Shown here: positions 26,151 through 34,830 of the stretch, one piece after another | How positions within the stretch are numbered: position 1 is the stretch's first letter | Layout of the letters: each line of letters begins with the position of its first letter | Assembly: GCF_022668875.1 (NCBI RefSeq) | Contig: NZ_JAKGCR010000019.1 | Coordinates: forward strand, 1-64,000 | Direction: 5' to 3' | Source: Domibacillus sp. PGB-M46 | Lineage (GTDB): Bacteria > Bacillota > Bacilli > Bacillales > Domibacillaceae | DNA: 64,000 nucleotides | The notes under the pieces: model-generated | Databases searched by the model: none | Told to the model about the DNA's origin: nothing | Seen by the model: only the letters and a program-made list of their open reading frames with translations | Made by a program: the position numbers and the translations under genes

Positions 26151-26447
26151 ATGAAACAAATATCGCCAAATGAAGTGGAAAGTTTAAGAAAACAAGGAAA
26201 AGAGCTTTCTGTCATCGACGTCCGTGAGGCAGAAGAAGTAGCCGCAGGCAAGATTCCTGGTGCAGTCAATATTCCTTTAGGACTGCTGGAGTTCCGTTTG
26301 CAGGATCTAGATAAGTCAAAGGAACACATTGTTGTCTGCCGTTCAGGTGGCCGCAGTTCAATGGCTGCTAATCTATTGGAAGAACGGGGATACAAAGTGA
26401 TCAATATGGCGGGCGGTATGAATGATTGGCAAGGGCCTACTGAATAA
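26151..26447 (+). CDS. Single-domain rhodanese sulfurtransferase
   Basis: This 98-residue cytosolic rhodanese has a DVREAEEVAAGKIPGAVNIPL core and C63 in the CRSGGRS active loop. ATG 26151 follows GAGGAGG. It moves sulfane sulfur between thiols, cyanide or carrier proteins; within this island it likely handles persulfides. Confidence 0.92.
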   Translation: MKQISPNEVESLRKQGKELSVIDVREAEEVAAGKIPGAVNIPLGLLEFRLQDLDKSKEHIVVCRSGGRSSMAANLLEERGYKVINMAGGMNDWQGPTE

Positions 26448-26464
26448 TTTTTTTGTTCTCAAAT

Positions 26465-26480
26465 ATACCCCTGGTGGTTT
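26465..26480 (+). promoter_or_regulatory. Degenerate CstR-type operator O5
   Basis: ATACCCCTGGTGGTTT keeps the left half-site and most of the right one. It lies just upstream of the TusA-rhodanese ribosome-binding site. Confidence 0.45.
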
Positions 26481-26501
26481 AAAAGAGTAGGAGGAAAAAG
26501 A

Positions 26502-27062
26502 ATGATTACACCAAACCATGTATTAGACGCAAAAGGACTTGCTTGTCCAATGCCGGTTGTGAAAACGAAGAAAATGATGAAGGATGTTGAACCGGGCCTG
26601 GTATTGGAAATCCAGGCAACCGATAAAGGTTCAACGGCTGATCTGCAGGCATGGGCAAAAAGCACAGGGCATGAATATTTGGGAACCGAAACTGAAGGAG
26701 GTGTTCTTCGGCACTTCCTTCGTAAGGGGGGCGCAGATGCGGCATCAGAAACGGTTGTGATTCCTGAAATTTCATTAGAGGACTTTAAAGAAAAAGTTGA
26801 AAACGGCGAACATATGACAGTATTAGATGTACGTGAATTAGAGGAATACCAGGAAGGGCATATTGATGGCGCAATCCATATCCCTCTTGGTGAGGTTGAA
26901 CAGCGTTCAGGTGAATTAAAAAAAGATGACCTTATTTATGTCATCTGCCACTCAGGACGAAGAAGTGAACTGGCTGCCCAAACAATGAGCAAACAAGGCT
27001 TTAAACAGTTAATCAACGTAGTACCAGGCATGCGTGACTGGACAGGAAAAACGGTTAAATAA
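26502..27062 (+). CDS. TusA-rhodanese fusion sulfurtransferase
   Basis: This 186-residue two-domain protein has a TusA domain (1-76) with the carrier cysteine C15 in ACPMP and a rhodanese domain (about 88-183) with C149 in CHSGRRS. It resembles part of S. aureus CstA, whose DsrE part here may be supplied by the next gene. GTAGGAGG precedes ATG 26502. Confidence 0.9.
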   Translation: MITPNHVLDAKGLACPMPVVKTKKMMKDVEPGLVLEIQATDKGSTADLQAWAKSTGHEYLGTETEGGVLRHFLRKGGADAASETVVIPEISLEDFKEKVENGEHMTVLDVRELEEYQEGHIDGAIHIPLGEVEQRSGELKKDDLIYVICHSGRRSELAAQTMSKQGFKQLINVVPGMRDWTGKTVK

Positions 27063-27075
27063 GGGAGGAAAAAAC

Positions 27076-27471
27076 ATGACTGGAAAAACAGCGATTATCG
27101 CCGCAAACGGCGGATTATTTGATGCTTATAAGGTGTACAACATTGCAACAGCAGCTGCTGCAAGTGATCAGGAAGTAGCAATTTTCTTTACCTTTGAGGG
27201 GCTTAACCTCATTCACAAAGAAGCATACCAACAGCTTCCTATGCCGGAAGGAAAAGAATATTTTGCCGAAGGCTTTAAAAAGTCAAATGTGCCTTCTATA
27301 CCGGAATTGGCAGCGATGGCGAAGGAAATGGGCGTTACCTTTATCGGCTGCCAGATGACGATGGATGTCATGGGGCTTGAGAAAGACGCTTTTATTGACG
27401 GGATTGAAGTGGGCGGAGCGGTTACCTTTTTAGAATTTGCAAAAGATGCGGATGTAACGTTAACGTTCTAA
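27076..27471 (+). CDS. DsrE/DsrF-family sulfur carrier 2
   Basis: This 131-residue protein has [38 protein letters not shown] and C92 in [10 protein letters not shown], matching C121 of the first DsrE protein. It is shorter because the middle loop is reduced. ATG 27076 follows AAGGGAGG; an open frame extends upstream but has no ribosome-binding site. It is next in the sulfur-relay operon. Confidence 0.88.
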   Translation: MTGKTAIIAANGGLFDAYKVYNIATAAAASDQEVAIFFTFEGLNLIHKEAYQQLPMPEGKEYFAEGFKKSNVPSIPELAAMAKEMGVTFIGCQMTMDVMGLEKDAFIDGIEVGGAVTFLEFAKDADVTLTF

Positions 27472-27504
27472 AAATAAAACAGTTAAAAATTTTTAAATCA
27501 AAAT

Positions 27505-27521
27505 ATACCCTGGGAGGTAAT
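27505..27521 (+). promoter_or_regulatory. CstR-type operator O6
   Basis: ATACCC-TGGGA-GGTAAT overlaps the GGGAGG ribosome-binding site of the second dioxygenase gene. A repressor bound here would act as an internal switch of the operon. Confidence 0.55.
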
Positions 27522-27527
27522 TGTGGA

Positions 27528-28655
27528 ATGTCAGTACATGCAATGACAGCAAAAGAAGTCGCAAGAAAAGTGATTCAAAAAGAGTCTTTCTTTATTTTAG
27601 ATGTCCGGAACGAAGATGCCTTTCAGGATTGGAAAGTGGAAGGGGACAATATTCAGCACTTAAATGCCCCTTACTTTGATCTTTTGGATGGAGTGGAAGA
27701 GATCCTGCCGCAGCTCCCACAAGACAAAGAAATCATGGTGGTCTGTGCCAAGGAAGGCTCATCCATTATGGTAGCCGATATGCTTTCTGAAGCAGGATTA
27801 ACGGTTTCTTACCTTAAAGGCGGCATGAAAGCCTGGAGCGAATATCTAGAGCCCGTTAAAGCAGGCGATTTAAAAGATGGCGGCGAAATGTACCAGTTTG
27901 TCCGTATCGGGAAAGGCTGCCTCTCTTACATGGTGGTATCAAACGGAGAAGCAGCAATAATTGATGCGACTCGGATGACAGATGTGTACCTGGATTTTGC
28001 GAGAGAAAAGGGGCTCAAGATTACACACGTGTTTGATACACACCTTCACGCCGACCATATTTCAGGCGGCCGGGCAATTGCCGAAGCCACAGGAGCTGTA
28101 TACTGGCTTCCGCCAAAAGATGCCGAAGAAGTTACATTCAGTTATGAGCCGTTAGAAGAAGGAAAAGATGTAACGATTGGCCGCACAACCATTACGATTC
28201 AGCCGTTATATTCTCCAGGCCATACCGTTGGTTCCACATCCTTTATTGTAGATGATGCTTACCTGCTGTCAGGAGATATTCTCTTCATCGACTCGATTGG
28301 TCGTCCTGATTTAGCCGGACTGGCACAGGACTGGGTAGGGGATCTGCGTGAGACACTTTATAAACGCTACAAAGAACTATCCCATGACCTGATCGTACTG
28401 CCTGCCCACTTTATGATCATTGAAGAATTAAATGAGGATGGCAGTGTATCTGAGAAACTTGGCACCCTATTTGAGAAAAATCACGGCTTGAAGATTGAAG
28501 ACGAAGCAGAATTTAGAGAGCTGGTAACCGGCGACCTGCCGCCGCAGCCAAACGCTTACCAGGAGATCCGCCAGACAAACATGGGGAAAATCACGCCGGA
28601 CGAAGAACAGCAGCGTGAAATGGAAATCGGGCCAAACCGCTGTGCGGTTCGATAA
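27528..28655 (+). CDS. Rhodanese-MBL persulfide dioxygenase (CstB-like) 2
   Basis: This 375-residue paralogue of the protein at 23102 has the same order and the same C-terminal tail ([21 protein letters not shown]-like end). Rhodanese loop Cys is C73 (VVCAKEGSS); MBL motif HLHADH gives H172, H174, D176 and H177; H232 and D250 complete the iron site, with H294. GGGAGG lies 10 bases before ATG 27528. Two copies, each with its own operator, suggest dosage or substrate specialisation. Confidence 0.9.
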   Translation: MSVHAMTAKEVARKVIQKESFFILDVRNEDAFQDWKVEGDNIQHLNAPYFDLLDGVEEILPQLPQDKEIMVVCAKEGSSIMVADMLSEAGLTVSYLKGGMKAWSEYLEPVKAGDLKDGGEMYQFVRIGKGCLSYMVVSNGEAAIIDATRMTDVYLDFAREKGLKITHVFDTHLHADHISGGRAIAEATGAVYWLPPKDAEEVTFSYEPLEEGKDVTIGRTTITIQPLYSPGHTVGSTSFIVDDAYLLSGDILFIDSIGRPDLAGLAQDWVGDLRETLYKRYKELSHDLIVLPAHFMIIEELNEDGSVSEKLGTLFEKNHGLKIEDEAEFRELVTGDLPPQPNAYQEIRQTNMGKITPDEEQQREMEIGPNRCAVR

Positions 28656-28696
28656 AACATAAATCAACTATTAAAAACAGAAATGGAGAGATTGAC

Positions 28697-28924
28697 ATGA
28701 ACGCAAACAAAGTATTAGACGCCAAGGGATTTGCCTGCCCAATGCCGGTTGTGAAAACGAAAAAAGCAATGAATGAACTGGAATCTGGACAAGTGCTGGA
28801 AATCCACGCGACCGATAAAGGCGCAAAAGCGGACCTTGCAGCCTGGGCAAAATCAGGCGGCCACGAACTGCTGGACCAGGCAGAAGAGGGCAACGTATTA
28901 AAATTCTGGATTAAAAAAGGCTGA
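28697..28924 (+). CDS. TusA-like sulfur carrier
   Basis: This 75-residue protein has C14 in ACPMPVVKTKKAM, nearly identical to the TusA half of the fusion at 26502. It carries persulfide sulfur between sulfurtransferases. ATG 28697 follows GGAGAG. A hairpin terminator lies between it and the exporter gene, so its level may exceed that of the exporter. Confidence 0.9.
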   Translation: MNANKVLDAKGFACPMPVVKTKKAMNELESGQVLEIHATDKGAKADLAAWAKSGGHELLDQAEEGNVLKFWIKKG

Positions 28925-28933
28925 TAAGAAAGG

Positions 28934-28963
28934 GAAAAGGTATCGGTTTGATACCTTTTCTTC
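28934..28963 (+). terminator. Intra-operon terminator before the exporter gene
   Basis: GAAAAGGTATC pairs perfectly with GATACCTTTTC (11 bp, loop GGTTT), then TTCTTTT. It probably attenuates read-through into the TauE gene. Confidence 0.75.
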
Positions 28964-28984
28964 TTTTGAAAGGAGAAGACACAA

Positions 28985-29761
28985 ATGGATCTTACATTTA
29001 TTGTAACGATTTTTTTTATCGGTTTTACCGGTTCCTTTATCTCTGGAATGGTCGGAATCGGCGGCTCAATTACTAAATACCCAATGCTTTTATATATCCC
29101 TCCTTTAATAGGTCTTACAGCGCTTAGTGCCCATGAAGTATCCGGAATCAGTGCCATTCAAGTCTTTTTTGCCACAATTGCCGGGGTATGGGCATACCGG
29201 AAAGGCGGATACTTAAATAAAACGCTAATTCTGTACATGGGAATCAGCATTCTGATCGGAAGCTTTATCGGCGGCTACGGCTCTGGCTTGATGTCCGAAG
29301 GCGGCATCAATATTGTATATGGCATACTCGCAGCCATTGCGGCCATTCTGATGTTTCTTCCGAAGAAAGGGATCGATGATATTCCGCTGGGCCAGGTGTC
29401 TTTTAATAAGTGGCTGGCTGCAGGGCTCGCTTTTGTGGTCGGAGTTGGAGCAGGCATTGTTGGCGCAGCCGGGGCTTTCGTTCTTGTACCGATTATGCTC
29501 GTTATCTTAAAGATTCCAACCCGGATGACGATTGCCACTTCCCTTGCGATTACGTTTATTTCATCGATTGGTGCAACCTTTGGTAAAATGACAACCGGAC
29601 AGGTTTTATATGAGCCGGCAGCGATCATGATTATCGCCAGTTTACTGGCTTCACCGCTAGGAGCCAAAGCTGGCCAAAAAGTAAATACAAAAATACTCCA
29701 GGTAATATTAGCGTTACTAATTTTGGGTACATCGATTAAAATATGGATGGATATTCTGTAA
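28985..29761 (+). CDS. TauE/SafE-family sulfite/sulfoacetate exporter
   Basis: This 258-residue membrane protein has 7-8 hydrophobic helices and the family's repeated glycine-rich motif ([13 protein letters not shown] near 20, [15 protein letters not shown] near 160). It likely exports sulfite or another end product of persulfide oxidation. GAAAGGAGAAG precedes ATG 28985. It is last in the CstR-controlled island. Confidence 0.9.
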   Translation: MDLTFIVTIFFIGFTGSFISGMVGIGGSITKYPMLLYIPPLIGLTALSAHEVSGISAIQVFFATIAGVWAYRKGGYLNKTLILYMGISILIGSFIGGYGSGLMSEGGINIVYGILAAIAAILMFLPKKGIDDIPLGQVSFNKWLAAGLAFVVGVGAGIVGAAGAFVLVPIMLVILKIPTRMTIATSLAITFISSIGATFGKMTTGQVLYEPAAIMIIASLLASPLGAKAGQKVNTKILQVILALLILGTSIKIWMDIL

Positions 29762-29864
29762 GCTAAACAATAAAAGAGAGGGTTGTACCTCCCACGCAAA
29801 TCAGACGTTTCTTTAGGGATGGAAAACGAATCGATTGGTGACCTTTAGAATCTTTTAAAAAAAC

Positions 29865-29898
29865 ACCTTTCAAAAAATTTGAAGGTTGTTTTTTTTTG
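29865..29898 (+). terminator. Terminator of the sulfide operon
   Basis: CCTT(T)CAAA pairs with TTTGAAGG with a one-base bulge, followed by a long T-run. Confidence 0.75.
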
Positions 29899-30088
29899 TC
29901 TCAAAACATTGCTCAAAACCTATGTCTCATTAATCATCTGTTATGTACAGAAACTTATCCTTTTCTGAACTGGAGTTAGTATAGTCTTGTGTCCAAATTA
30001 TTGACTCAAATCCAGAAACAGTTTAGTGGAAGAAGAACATTTATCATAAGTCAAATTTTATTAATTTTAATATTAACTAACAAGTTCA

Positions 30089-30149
30089 TTATAAAAACAT
30101 AAAGCAATATAATTGACTTTAGCAACTATATTACTTTATGTTTTTATAA
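30089..30149. repeat. Long inverted repeat upstream of the MarR-GNAT gene
   Basis: TTATAAAAACATAAAG (30089-30104) is perfectly complementary to CTTTATGTTTTTATAA (30134-30149), with further near-pairing inside. It is followed by GTTGACAAAGTCAAT (small dyad TTGAC-TTT/AAA-GTCAA), which also occurs partly inside the loop (ATTGACTTT). It probably includes the operator/promoter of the downstream regulator. Confidence 0.55.
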
Positions 30150-30194
30150 TAGTTGACAAAGTCAATTAAAACAGTTTAAAGGAGTTATTTAGGT

Positions 30195-31112
30195 ATGACG
30201 CAACCAACTGTTTCAAGCGTATCTGAAGTTAGAAAGTTTAATCGTTTTTATACCAACGTTCTTGGTTTACTCAAGCAGAAAGTATATGATAGCCCTCTTT
30301 CTTTGACAGAAATACGAATTTTATTTGAGATTAAAAGTAAAAGTAATTGTACAGCGAAGGTACTGCAAGAAGAACTGGGTTTAGATCGTGGTTATGTGAG
30401 TAGAATACTAAAACGTTTTGAAGAACAAAATATGATTTATAAACAGAAATGTGAGAAAGATGGTCGTACTTGTTTTATTCATTTAACTGAAACAGGAGAA
30501 AAAATATACCAGGATTTAGATAACGAATCCAATCAGCAAATTGAATTTTTACTAAGAAATATAGATATCAACAATCAACAAACGCTTATCAAAGCAATGA
30601 AAACAATTGAAATGATTTTGTCGGAACATCTTGATCAAAAAGGATCAATTATTTCCATAAGAGAAGGTAATATTGCCGAAGATAAAGAGCTTATCATTGA
30701 AACACAAAGAGCTTTTTATGCAGATAGCTATGGGTTTGATGAAACATTTCTAGACCATCTTCATAAGACCTTTAATGAGAAAATCGAAAAAATTTGGATT
30801 GCAGAAGATAACGGAGAATTTGCGGGTTGTGTAGGATTAATCGAAGGAACTAAAAAAACGGCTCAGTTAAGGTGGTTCATTGTTGAATCGTCCATGCGTG
30901 GAAAAGGGGTAGGTACACAATTAGTTCAAACATTACTTGATTACTGCAAGAAGCAACAATATGAACGAGTACTTTTATGGACTGTAAGCAACATGACGAC
31001 AGCTCGACGATTATATGAAAAATTCGGATTTAAGATTACTGAAACAAAAGAGGAACAATTATTGTGGGGGCAGAGGCTTGTGGAAGAACGATGGGATTTA
31101 GAATTGTTATAG
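30195..31112 (+). CDS. MarR-GNAT bifunctional regulator/acetyltransferase
   Basis: This 305-residue fusion has a MarR winged helix at about 1-145 (LSLTEIRILFEIKSK, LGLDRGYVSRILKRFEEQ, wing KDGRTCFIHLT) and a GNAT N-acetyltransferase at about 155-305, with acetyl-CoA loop MRGKGVGTQLV and C-terminal TTARRLYEKFGF. Such fusions are common in Bacillota; substrates are unknown. AAAGGAG lies 11 bases before ATG 30195. It is the last gene before the main repeat-bounded array. Confidence 0.9.
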   Translation: MTQPTVSSVSEVRKFNRFYTNVLGLLKQKVYDSPLSLTEIRILFEIKSKSNCTAKVLQEELGLDRGYVSRILKRFEEQNMIYKQKCEKDGRTCFIHLTETGEKIYQDLDNESNQQIEFLLRNIDINNQQTLIKAMKTIEMILSEHLDQKGSIISIREGNIAEDKELIIETQRAFYADSYGFDETFLDHLHKTFNEKIEKIWIAEDNGEFAGCVGLIEGTKKTAQLRWFIVESSMRGKGVGTQLVQTLLDYCKKQQYERVLLWTVSNMTTARRLYEKFGFKITETKEEQLLWGQRLVEERWDLELL

Positions 31113-31195
31113 TTTTACAATTTCCTCTATCGGAACCCCCTAGTGAAAAGCTTAAAATATAAGTAATGTTGATTTTTATCAATTTTATTCTTGTT

Positions 31196-31280
31196 CCACT
31201 AACGGGGGCAAGAGTTTAAGAACCGGCTGCTGTTCCAGCCGGGCTTTTTTCTTCTTCAACTATAGAAGCAGTTTAGTTTA
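31196..31280 (+). repeat. E repeat copy 4
   Basis: Left arm CCACTAACGGGGGC, CCGGCTG/CAGCCGG hairpin with T-tail, right dyad CTTCAACTATAGAAGCAGTT followed by TAGTTTA. It marks the left edge of the main array. Confidence 0.85.
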
Positions 31281-31302
31281 ATAACAATAAATAAAAATTT
31301 CC

Positions 31303-31402
31303 TAATGCAACATAAATGCAATTTTGTTGTGTTAAAAACACCCCGGCTACCTTTAACAGCCGGGGCGTTTAAGGTATAGTATGGACGAACTGTTGATTAA
31401 CG
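31303..31402 (+). repeat. F repeat copy 1
   Basis: Left end AATGCAACATAAATGCAATT, hairpin CCCCGGCT/AGCCGGGG, then TATGGACGAACTGTTGATTA at the right end, immediately upstream of an SMI1 gene. Confidence 0.8.
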
Positions 31403-31469
31403 TACTCTCCGGAGTAAATACATGCTATTGTTAAGAAAAGGAAGAAGATTAGAGAACGGGGGATATCAA

Positions 31470-32024
31470 ATGTTAACAGAAGGAAGTATAGTCCAAAAAA
31501 CTTTGAATGCCTTAAAAACGCGCCTTGAACAAAACGATAACGTTATTGATGTCCAAAGCGAACAGGGGCATGTATATAAAGCGACATGCACATTTAATCA
31601 CCCGGCAAGCGACGAGGAAATAAATGATTTTGAAAACAAAACGGGCTTAATATTGCCGCCAGATTACAAAGCGTTTCTAAGAATAACAAATGGCTGCCGG
31701 TTATTTAATGATATTGAGCATGGTGGTGAGATTGAGCTTTATAGCTTGGAACAAATTCTCGAATTAAATGAGCATTACGACGAACTGGATGGTTGTTATG
31801 ACATAGCATATATTTACCAGGATAACATTGTGATTAATTCTAAACTTTATTCAGAAAACCAAAAAAATTATCTTCTATGGAAAGACCACACAGAACAATT
31901 TACAGAAGCTGAGCCGTTACAGATGAACTTTGAGCTATGGCTGGACCGATTTGTTATGAGCCAAGGTGAAAAATTTTGGTCGTGGTTTATACATACTGCC
32001 GAAAATTACTATAGGCTTTCATAG
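31470..32024 (+). CDS. SMI1/KNR4-family protein
   Basis: This 184-residue protein has the SMI1_KNR4 signature: ASDEEINDFENKTGLILPPDYKAFLRITNGC (about 47-78), then YSLEQILELNE and FELWLDRFV. In bacteria this superfamily includes many immunity proteins against polymorphic or contact-dependent toxins; no toxin gene is adjacent. GGGGGAT fits ATG 31470; an upstream in-frame ATG at 31422 has no ribosome-binding site. The gene is bounded by ACTGTTGATTA (F1) and TAATCAACAGT (H1). Confidence 0.85.
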   Translation: MLTEGSIVQKTLNALKTRLEQNDNVIDVQSEQGHVYKATCTFNHPASDEEINDFENKTGLILPPDYKAFLRITNGCRLFNDIEHGGEIELYSLEQILELNEHYDELDGCYDIAYIYQDNIVINSKLYSENQKNYLLWKDHTEQFTEAEPLQMNFELWLDRFVMSQGEKFWSWFIHTAENYYRLS

Positions 32025-32030
32025 GCTTCG

Positions 32031-32056
32031 TAATCAACAGTTTCGGTCAACTATTA
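32031..32056 (+). repeat. H site 1
   Basis: TAATCAACAGTTTCGGTCAA followed by CTATTA, 6 bases after the SMI1 stop. Left arm ATCAACAGT mirrors the ACTGTTGAT at the right end of F1. Confidence 0.7.
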
Positions 32057-32067
32057 GGAGGGATTTT

Positions 32068-32286
32068 ATGAAGCTATATTAGTTCTTAGTATTATCGTTA
32101 TTTTTCATTTGGCTCATCTTATCTCATCTTTATCCTGAACCAAGCTGGTGGTCTATTTTCACATCGAATCGTTCTACTCATACCCCTCTTATGGAGCAAA
32201 TTTCTTTAAATAAAGTAGCCATTATCTCACTTATTTTTGGAGGACTGGCCTATTTGTTACATCGTCTAATACCAAAGCGCAACTAA
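32068..32286 (+). pseudogene. Small membrane protein gene interrupted by an early amber codon
   Basis: ATG 32068 has a perfect GGAGGG ribosome-binding site, but codon 5 is TAG (32080). After it the frame stays open for 67 codons and encodes two hydrophobic helices (FLVLSLFFIWLILSHLYPEP and VAIISLIFGGLAYLLHRLI). I read this as a recently inactivated small membrane gene in its own unit between H1 and H2; a sequencing error or read-through are alternatives. Confidence 0.6.
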
Positions 32287-32350
32287 AAATACTGGAGAAG
32301 TGATTTGAAGGGCTACATATAATTTAGTCTTTTCTTTTGAGAAAATCTCT

Positions 32351-32382
32351 AGATCAACAGTATCGGTCTACTGTTGATTAGT
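32351..32382 (+). repeat. H site 2 (full dyad)
   Basis: ATCAACAGT-ATCGGTCT-ACTGTTGAT: two perfect 9-bp inverted arms around an 8-bp asymmetric centre, the layout of a site-specific recombinase core site. Confidence 0.75.
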
Positions 32383-32457
32383 AATATAGAATGCACTATA
32401 AATGCAATGTTTTACTTAAATCTTCGGAATTTAATTAGATAAAATGGAGAAATAAAT

Positions 32458-33075
32458 ATGGAATTTAGAAAAAGTCAGCTTCGTAAAATGATCAAGGGAA
32501 AGCCCCTATTCAAGGAGTTTCCGAATCAGTTAAATAGTAAAGAGGAGGTTGAGAGAAATATTCATCGCCTATTTGATCAATTGAATGAATCGGATCAATT
32601 TATTTGTGATGGAGAATTTAATCATTATGGAAGTGGCTATGCTTCGTTTGTAGAATTCTTTTGTGTTAAAAAGGATGGCAGTGCAGTGTTAAGTGAAAGT
32701 TATCATGAAAAAGATAGTGTTACTTCACTAGACCTGGAAGGAGTAGTTGTGTACGTAAGCCGATTAGCTCCTCTTGCTGTCTTTGGGATGGATAACCGTC
32801 TGAAATATATTCAAGAAGAGGACGGTGAAAAACTGGAAATGTACAGCGGAACAAGTTATTTAGGAGTAGATAAGATCAATCATGTTCCAGAAAAATTTGA
32901 ACATGTAGTTGAGGAAATTAGAAACCGATTATTTGAAGCAGGCTATTTGATAGGCGACCAGACATATCTCAAGCAACCCTTGCCATTTAAAGCAGCTATT
33001 CCAACAATATTAACCATGCCAGATTTTGGCGAGGAATACACTATTTTCGATGCCATATTTTATTGGTCTGACTGA
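32458..33075 (+). CDS. Uncharacterised protein, paralogue of 55344-55934
   Basis: This 205-residue soluble protein has conserved blocks FNHYGSGYASFVEFFC (about 59-74), RLAPLAVFG and FDAIFYWSD at the C-terminus. All three recur in the minus-strand gene at 55344, so a family exists in this array. I do not recognise a named domain. Size, acidity and company with SMI1 proteins suggest an immunity-like role, but this is a guess. ATG 32458 lies about 14 bases after GGAG. Confidence 0.7.
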   Translation: MEFRKSQLRKMIKGKPLFKEFPNQLNSKEEVERNIHRLFDQLNESDQFICDGEFNHYGSGYASFVEFFCVKKDGSAVLSESYHEKDSVTSLDLEGVVVYVSRLAPLAVFGMDNRLKYIQEEDGEKLEMYSGTSYLGVDKINHVPEKFEHVVEEIRNRLFEAGYLIGDQTYLKQPLPFKAAIPTILTMPDFGEEYTIFDAIFYWSD

Positions 33076-33090
33076 TTTTATAAATTAGCC

Positions 33091-33191
33091 ATCAAATGCA
33101 ACATGAATACGATTTTTTATGTTGAAAACGCCTCGGCTTCCCCTGACAGCCGGGGCGTTTAATGTATAGTATGGACGAACTGTTGACTAAC
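33091..33191 (+). repeat. F repeat copy 2
   Basis: AAATGCAACATGAATACGAT left end, GCCTCGGCT/AGCCGGGGC hairpin, TATGGACGAACTGTTGACTA right end. Confidence 0.8.
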
Positions 33192-33248
33192 TTTATTTAT
33201 AAACTCACTAACCAATTAATGGTAGAATAAGAAGAGGGGTGATAATAT

Positions 33249-33677
33249 ATGGATCCACATACAGTAGTTTCTTTTCTTCTTTTCATTGGTGTAACTATAA
33301 GCGCTTCTTTATTATCGCTTTTATTTCCACGTAAAATAAGAAGAACCCTGTTGATTATAACCGGTGTCACTTTTATTGCAGGAATAGGTTTCTTTGCTAT
33401 AAGACCTCATGTTGCGGAGCATCAAACAGTAGAAGCCATCCTGGAATTAGAAAACCATCTTAAAGAGAAATATCTAGAAGATTCATGGAGAATTACTGAT
33501 ACAGACGAATATCGAATACAGTCTGAAGTTATTCTTCACGTTAGATTTAATAGCGAGCAGAACGTTATTTATGAATACTCTGTAAATGATAAATCTGTAA
33601 AGCAAATCAATTTCTGGGCTGCATCCGGTGACACTGTTGATACTAATAGAATTAACCCTCAACATTTTGAGCCCTAA
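33249..33677 (+). CDS. Small membrane protein, 142 aa
   Basis: Two N-terminal transmembrane helices (about 5-25 and 32-52) are followed by a soluble domain of about 85 residues (LENHLKEKYLEDSWRITDTDEYR). Family not recognised. GAGGGGTGAT precedes ATG 33249. It follows the right end of F2 directly. Confidence 0.65.
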   Translation: MDPHTVVSFLLFIGVTISASLLSLLFPRKIRRTLLIITGVTFIAGIGFFAIRPHVAEHQTVEAILELENHLKEKYLEDSWRITDTDEYRIQSEVILHVRFNSEQNVIYEYSVNDKSVKQINFWAASGDTVDTNRINPQHFEP

Positions 33678-33778
33678 GAAACTAGATATATAAAGAAGCA
33701 AACATTAGTTTTGATTTTTAGTGTTAATATAAAGCTAAAAAACGGTAAAGGTGAATCTACTGATCTGGAGGAATTTGA

Positions 33779-34069
33779 GTGTTAAATGACCATGTTAAAG
33801 CATTAAGCATTATTTCAGTTTTATCAGTAATAGCAGGATTAGTGTTGATGTTTTCAAGTATTTCTTTCGGAACAGCTTTAGGAGAATCTTGGCTCCAGAA
33901 ACAATTGAGTGAAAATATGGAGGCAGATACTAGCCAATACAACATCATTGTTGAAACGTATACTAAAAATTTCGTTATTATCGGATCTGTATTATTTAGT
34001 GCTGGCTTTCTAATGGGGATACTCACCTACTTTACCTCTGCACTTTTTGGGGAAAGTAAGCAGAAATAA
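33779..34069 (+). CDS. Small two-helix membrane protein, 96 aa
   Basis: Helices at about 9-32 and 65-88 enclose a short extracellular or cytosolic loop (GESWLQKQLSENMEADTSQ). Start GTG 33779 after TGGAGG. Not recognised. It ends just before E copy 5 and may share a transcript with the preceding membrane gene, 100 bases away. Confidence 0.65.
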   Translation: MLNDHVKALSIISVLSVIAGLVLMFSSISFGTALGESWLQKQLSENMEADTSQYNIIVETYTKNFVIIGSVLFSAGFLMGILTYFTSALFGESKQK

Positions 34070-34076
34070 AAAATAT

Positions 34077-34213
34077 ATGGATCCAATTTGAAGGTTCTCT
34101 ACCCTAAAAAGTTTGTGAAATAATGTACTTAAAGTAACGGGGCTTTAGCTTAACAACGGAGGTAGCTGCGGCACCTCCTTTTTTTATTGAACAAATGGGC
34201 AGAATAGCTTAAC
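34077..34213 (+). repeat. E repeat copy 5 (extended left flank)
   Basis: A 60-bp left flank (TGGATCCAATTTGAAGGTTC then CTCTACCCTAAAAAGTTTG) is nearly the same as that of copy 9 at 40170. Then come left arm ACTTAAAGTAACGGGGC, the GGAGGTAGC/GCACCTCC hairpin with T7, and right arm GGGCAGAATAGCTTAAC. Confidence 0.85.
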
Positions 34214-34257
34214 AACAAATTGGACATATGTGGTAACTTTTATTAAAGGGGGATTTG

Positions 34258-34473
34258 ATGAGCGACAAAGAAACTCCAGAGCAACAAAGAGAAAGATTAA
34301 GGCAACAAGAATTAAAAAACAATCCAACAGGCAACCAACATAAATGATTCTTTTAACAGAGCCAACAACGGCAATCTTATCGATTTGTAGGTAGCTTAGG
34401 ATGGAAAGGTGCTGGAATACTTATTCTTGTAATAATATTAGGATTTATAATATATTCCGTCTTCTTTCGCTAA
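34258..34473 (+). pseudogene. DUF6366 small membrane protein gene, frameshifted twice
   Basis: ATG 34258 with AAAGGGGG starts MSDKETPEQQRERLRQQELK, the DUF6366 N-terminus, but stops at 34345. The family sequence resumes in other frames: NDSFNRANNGNLIDL, then VGSLGWKGAGILILVIILGF with a C-terminal transmembrane helix, ending at TAA 34471. Two indels are needed. That TAA is part of the left arm of E copy 6. Confidence 0.75.
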
Positions 34474-34549
34474 CGGGGCTTTTGTTTAATATCTCGGCTG
34501 TCATTTCGGCAGCCTTTTCTTATTCAGCTAACGGCAATTTAATTGAAGC
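34469..34549 (+). repeat. E repeat copy 6
   Basis: Left arm GCTAACGGGGC overlaps the preceding stop codon; GGCTGTC/GGCAGCC hairpin; right arm CAGCTAACGGCAATTTAATT followed by GAAG. Confidence 0.8.
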
Positions 34550-34599
34550 AACATATTGTAAAATGCTTATAATAGTACAATTTTTAAGAGGTGGCTATT

Positions 34600-34830
34600 A
34601 TGATAACCGAATTTGAAACCAGATATTTTTATATTGTCAGTCCATATGATGAAAAATTTATTAAAGGGGATACAGTTGAGGGAACTCTCAATGAAGACAT
34701 AATAAATGATTATGAAATCATTTCTGATTTAATGGCTCAAGATGTTCGAGATAAGTTTGGGGAAGAGTATGAAGTGTGGGTAATTACTAAAGACGAATTT
34801 GAACAGAGAATAAAGCCTAACATGAAATAG
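34600..34830 (+). CDS. Small acidic protein, 76 aa
   Basis: The protein begins MITEFETRYFYIVSPYDEKF and ends EFEQRIKPNMK. No known domain. AAGAGGTGG precedes ATG 34600; a GTG at 34591 overlaps this site. The last 10 codons form the left half of a perfect 19-bp hairpin. Confidence 0.6.
   Translation: MITEFETRYFYIVSPYDEKFIKGDTVEGTLNEDIINDYEIISDLMAQDVRDKFGEEYEVWVITKDEFEQRIKPNMK

Noticed and set aside
27034-27075. N-terminal extension of the second DsrE protein
   Set aside because: It overlaps the TusA-rhodanese stop and lacks an RBS; ATG 27076 has AAGGGAGG.
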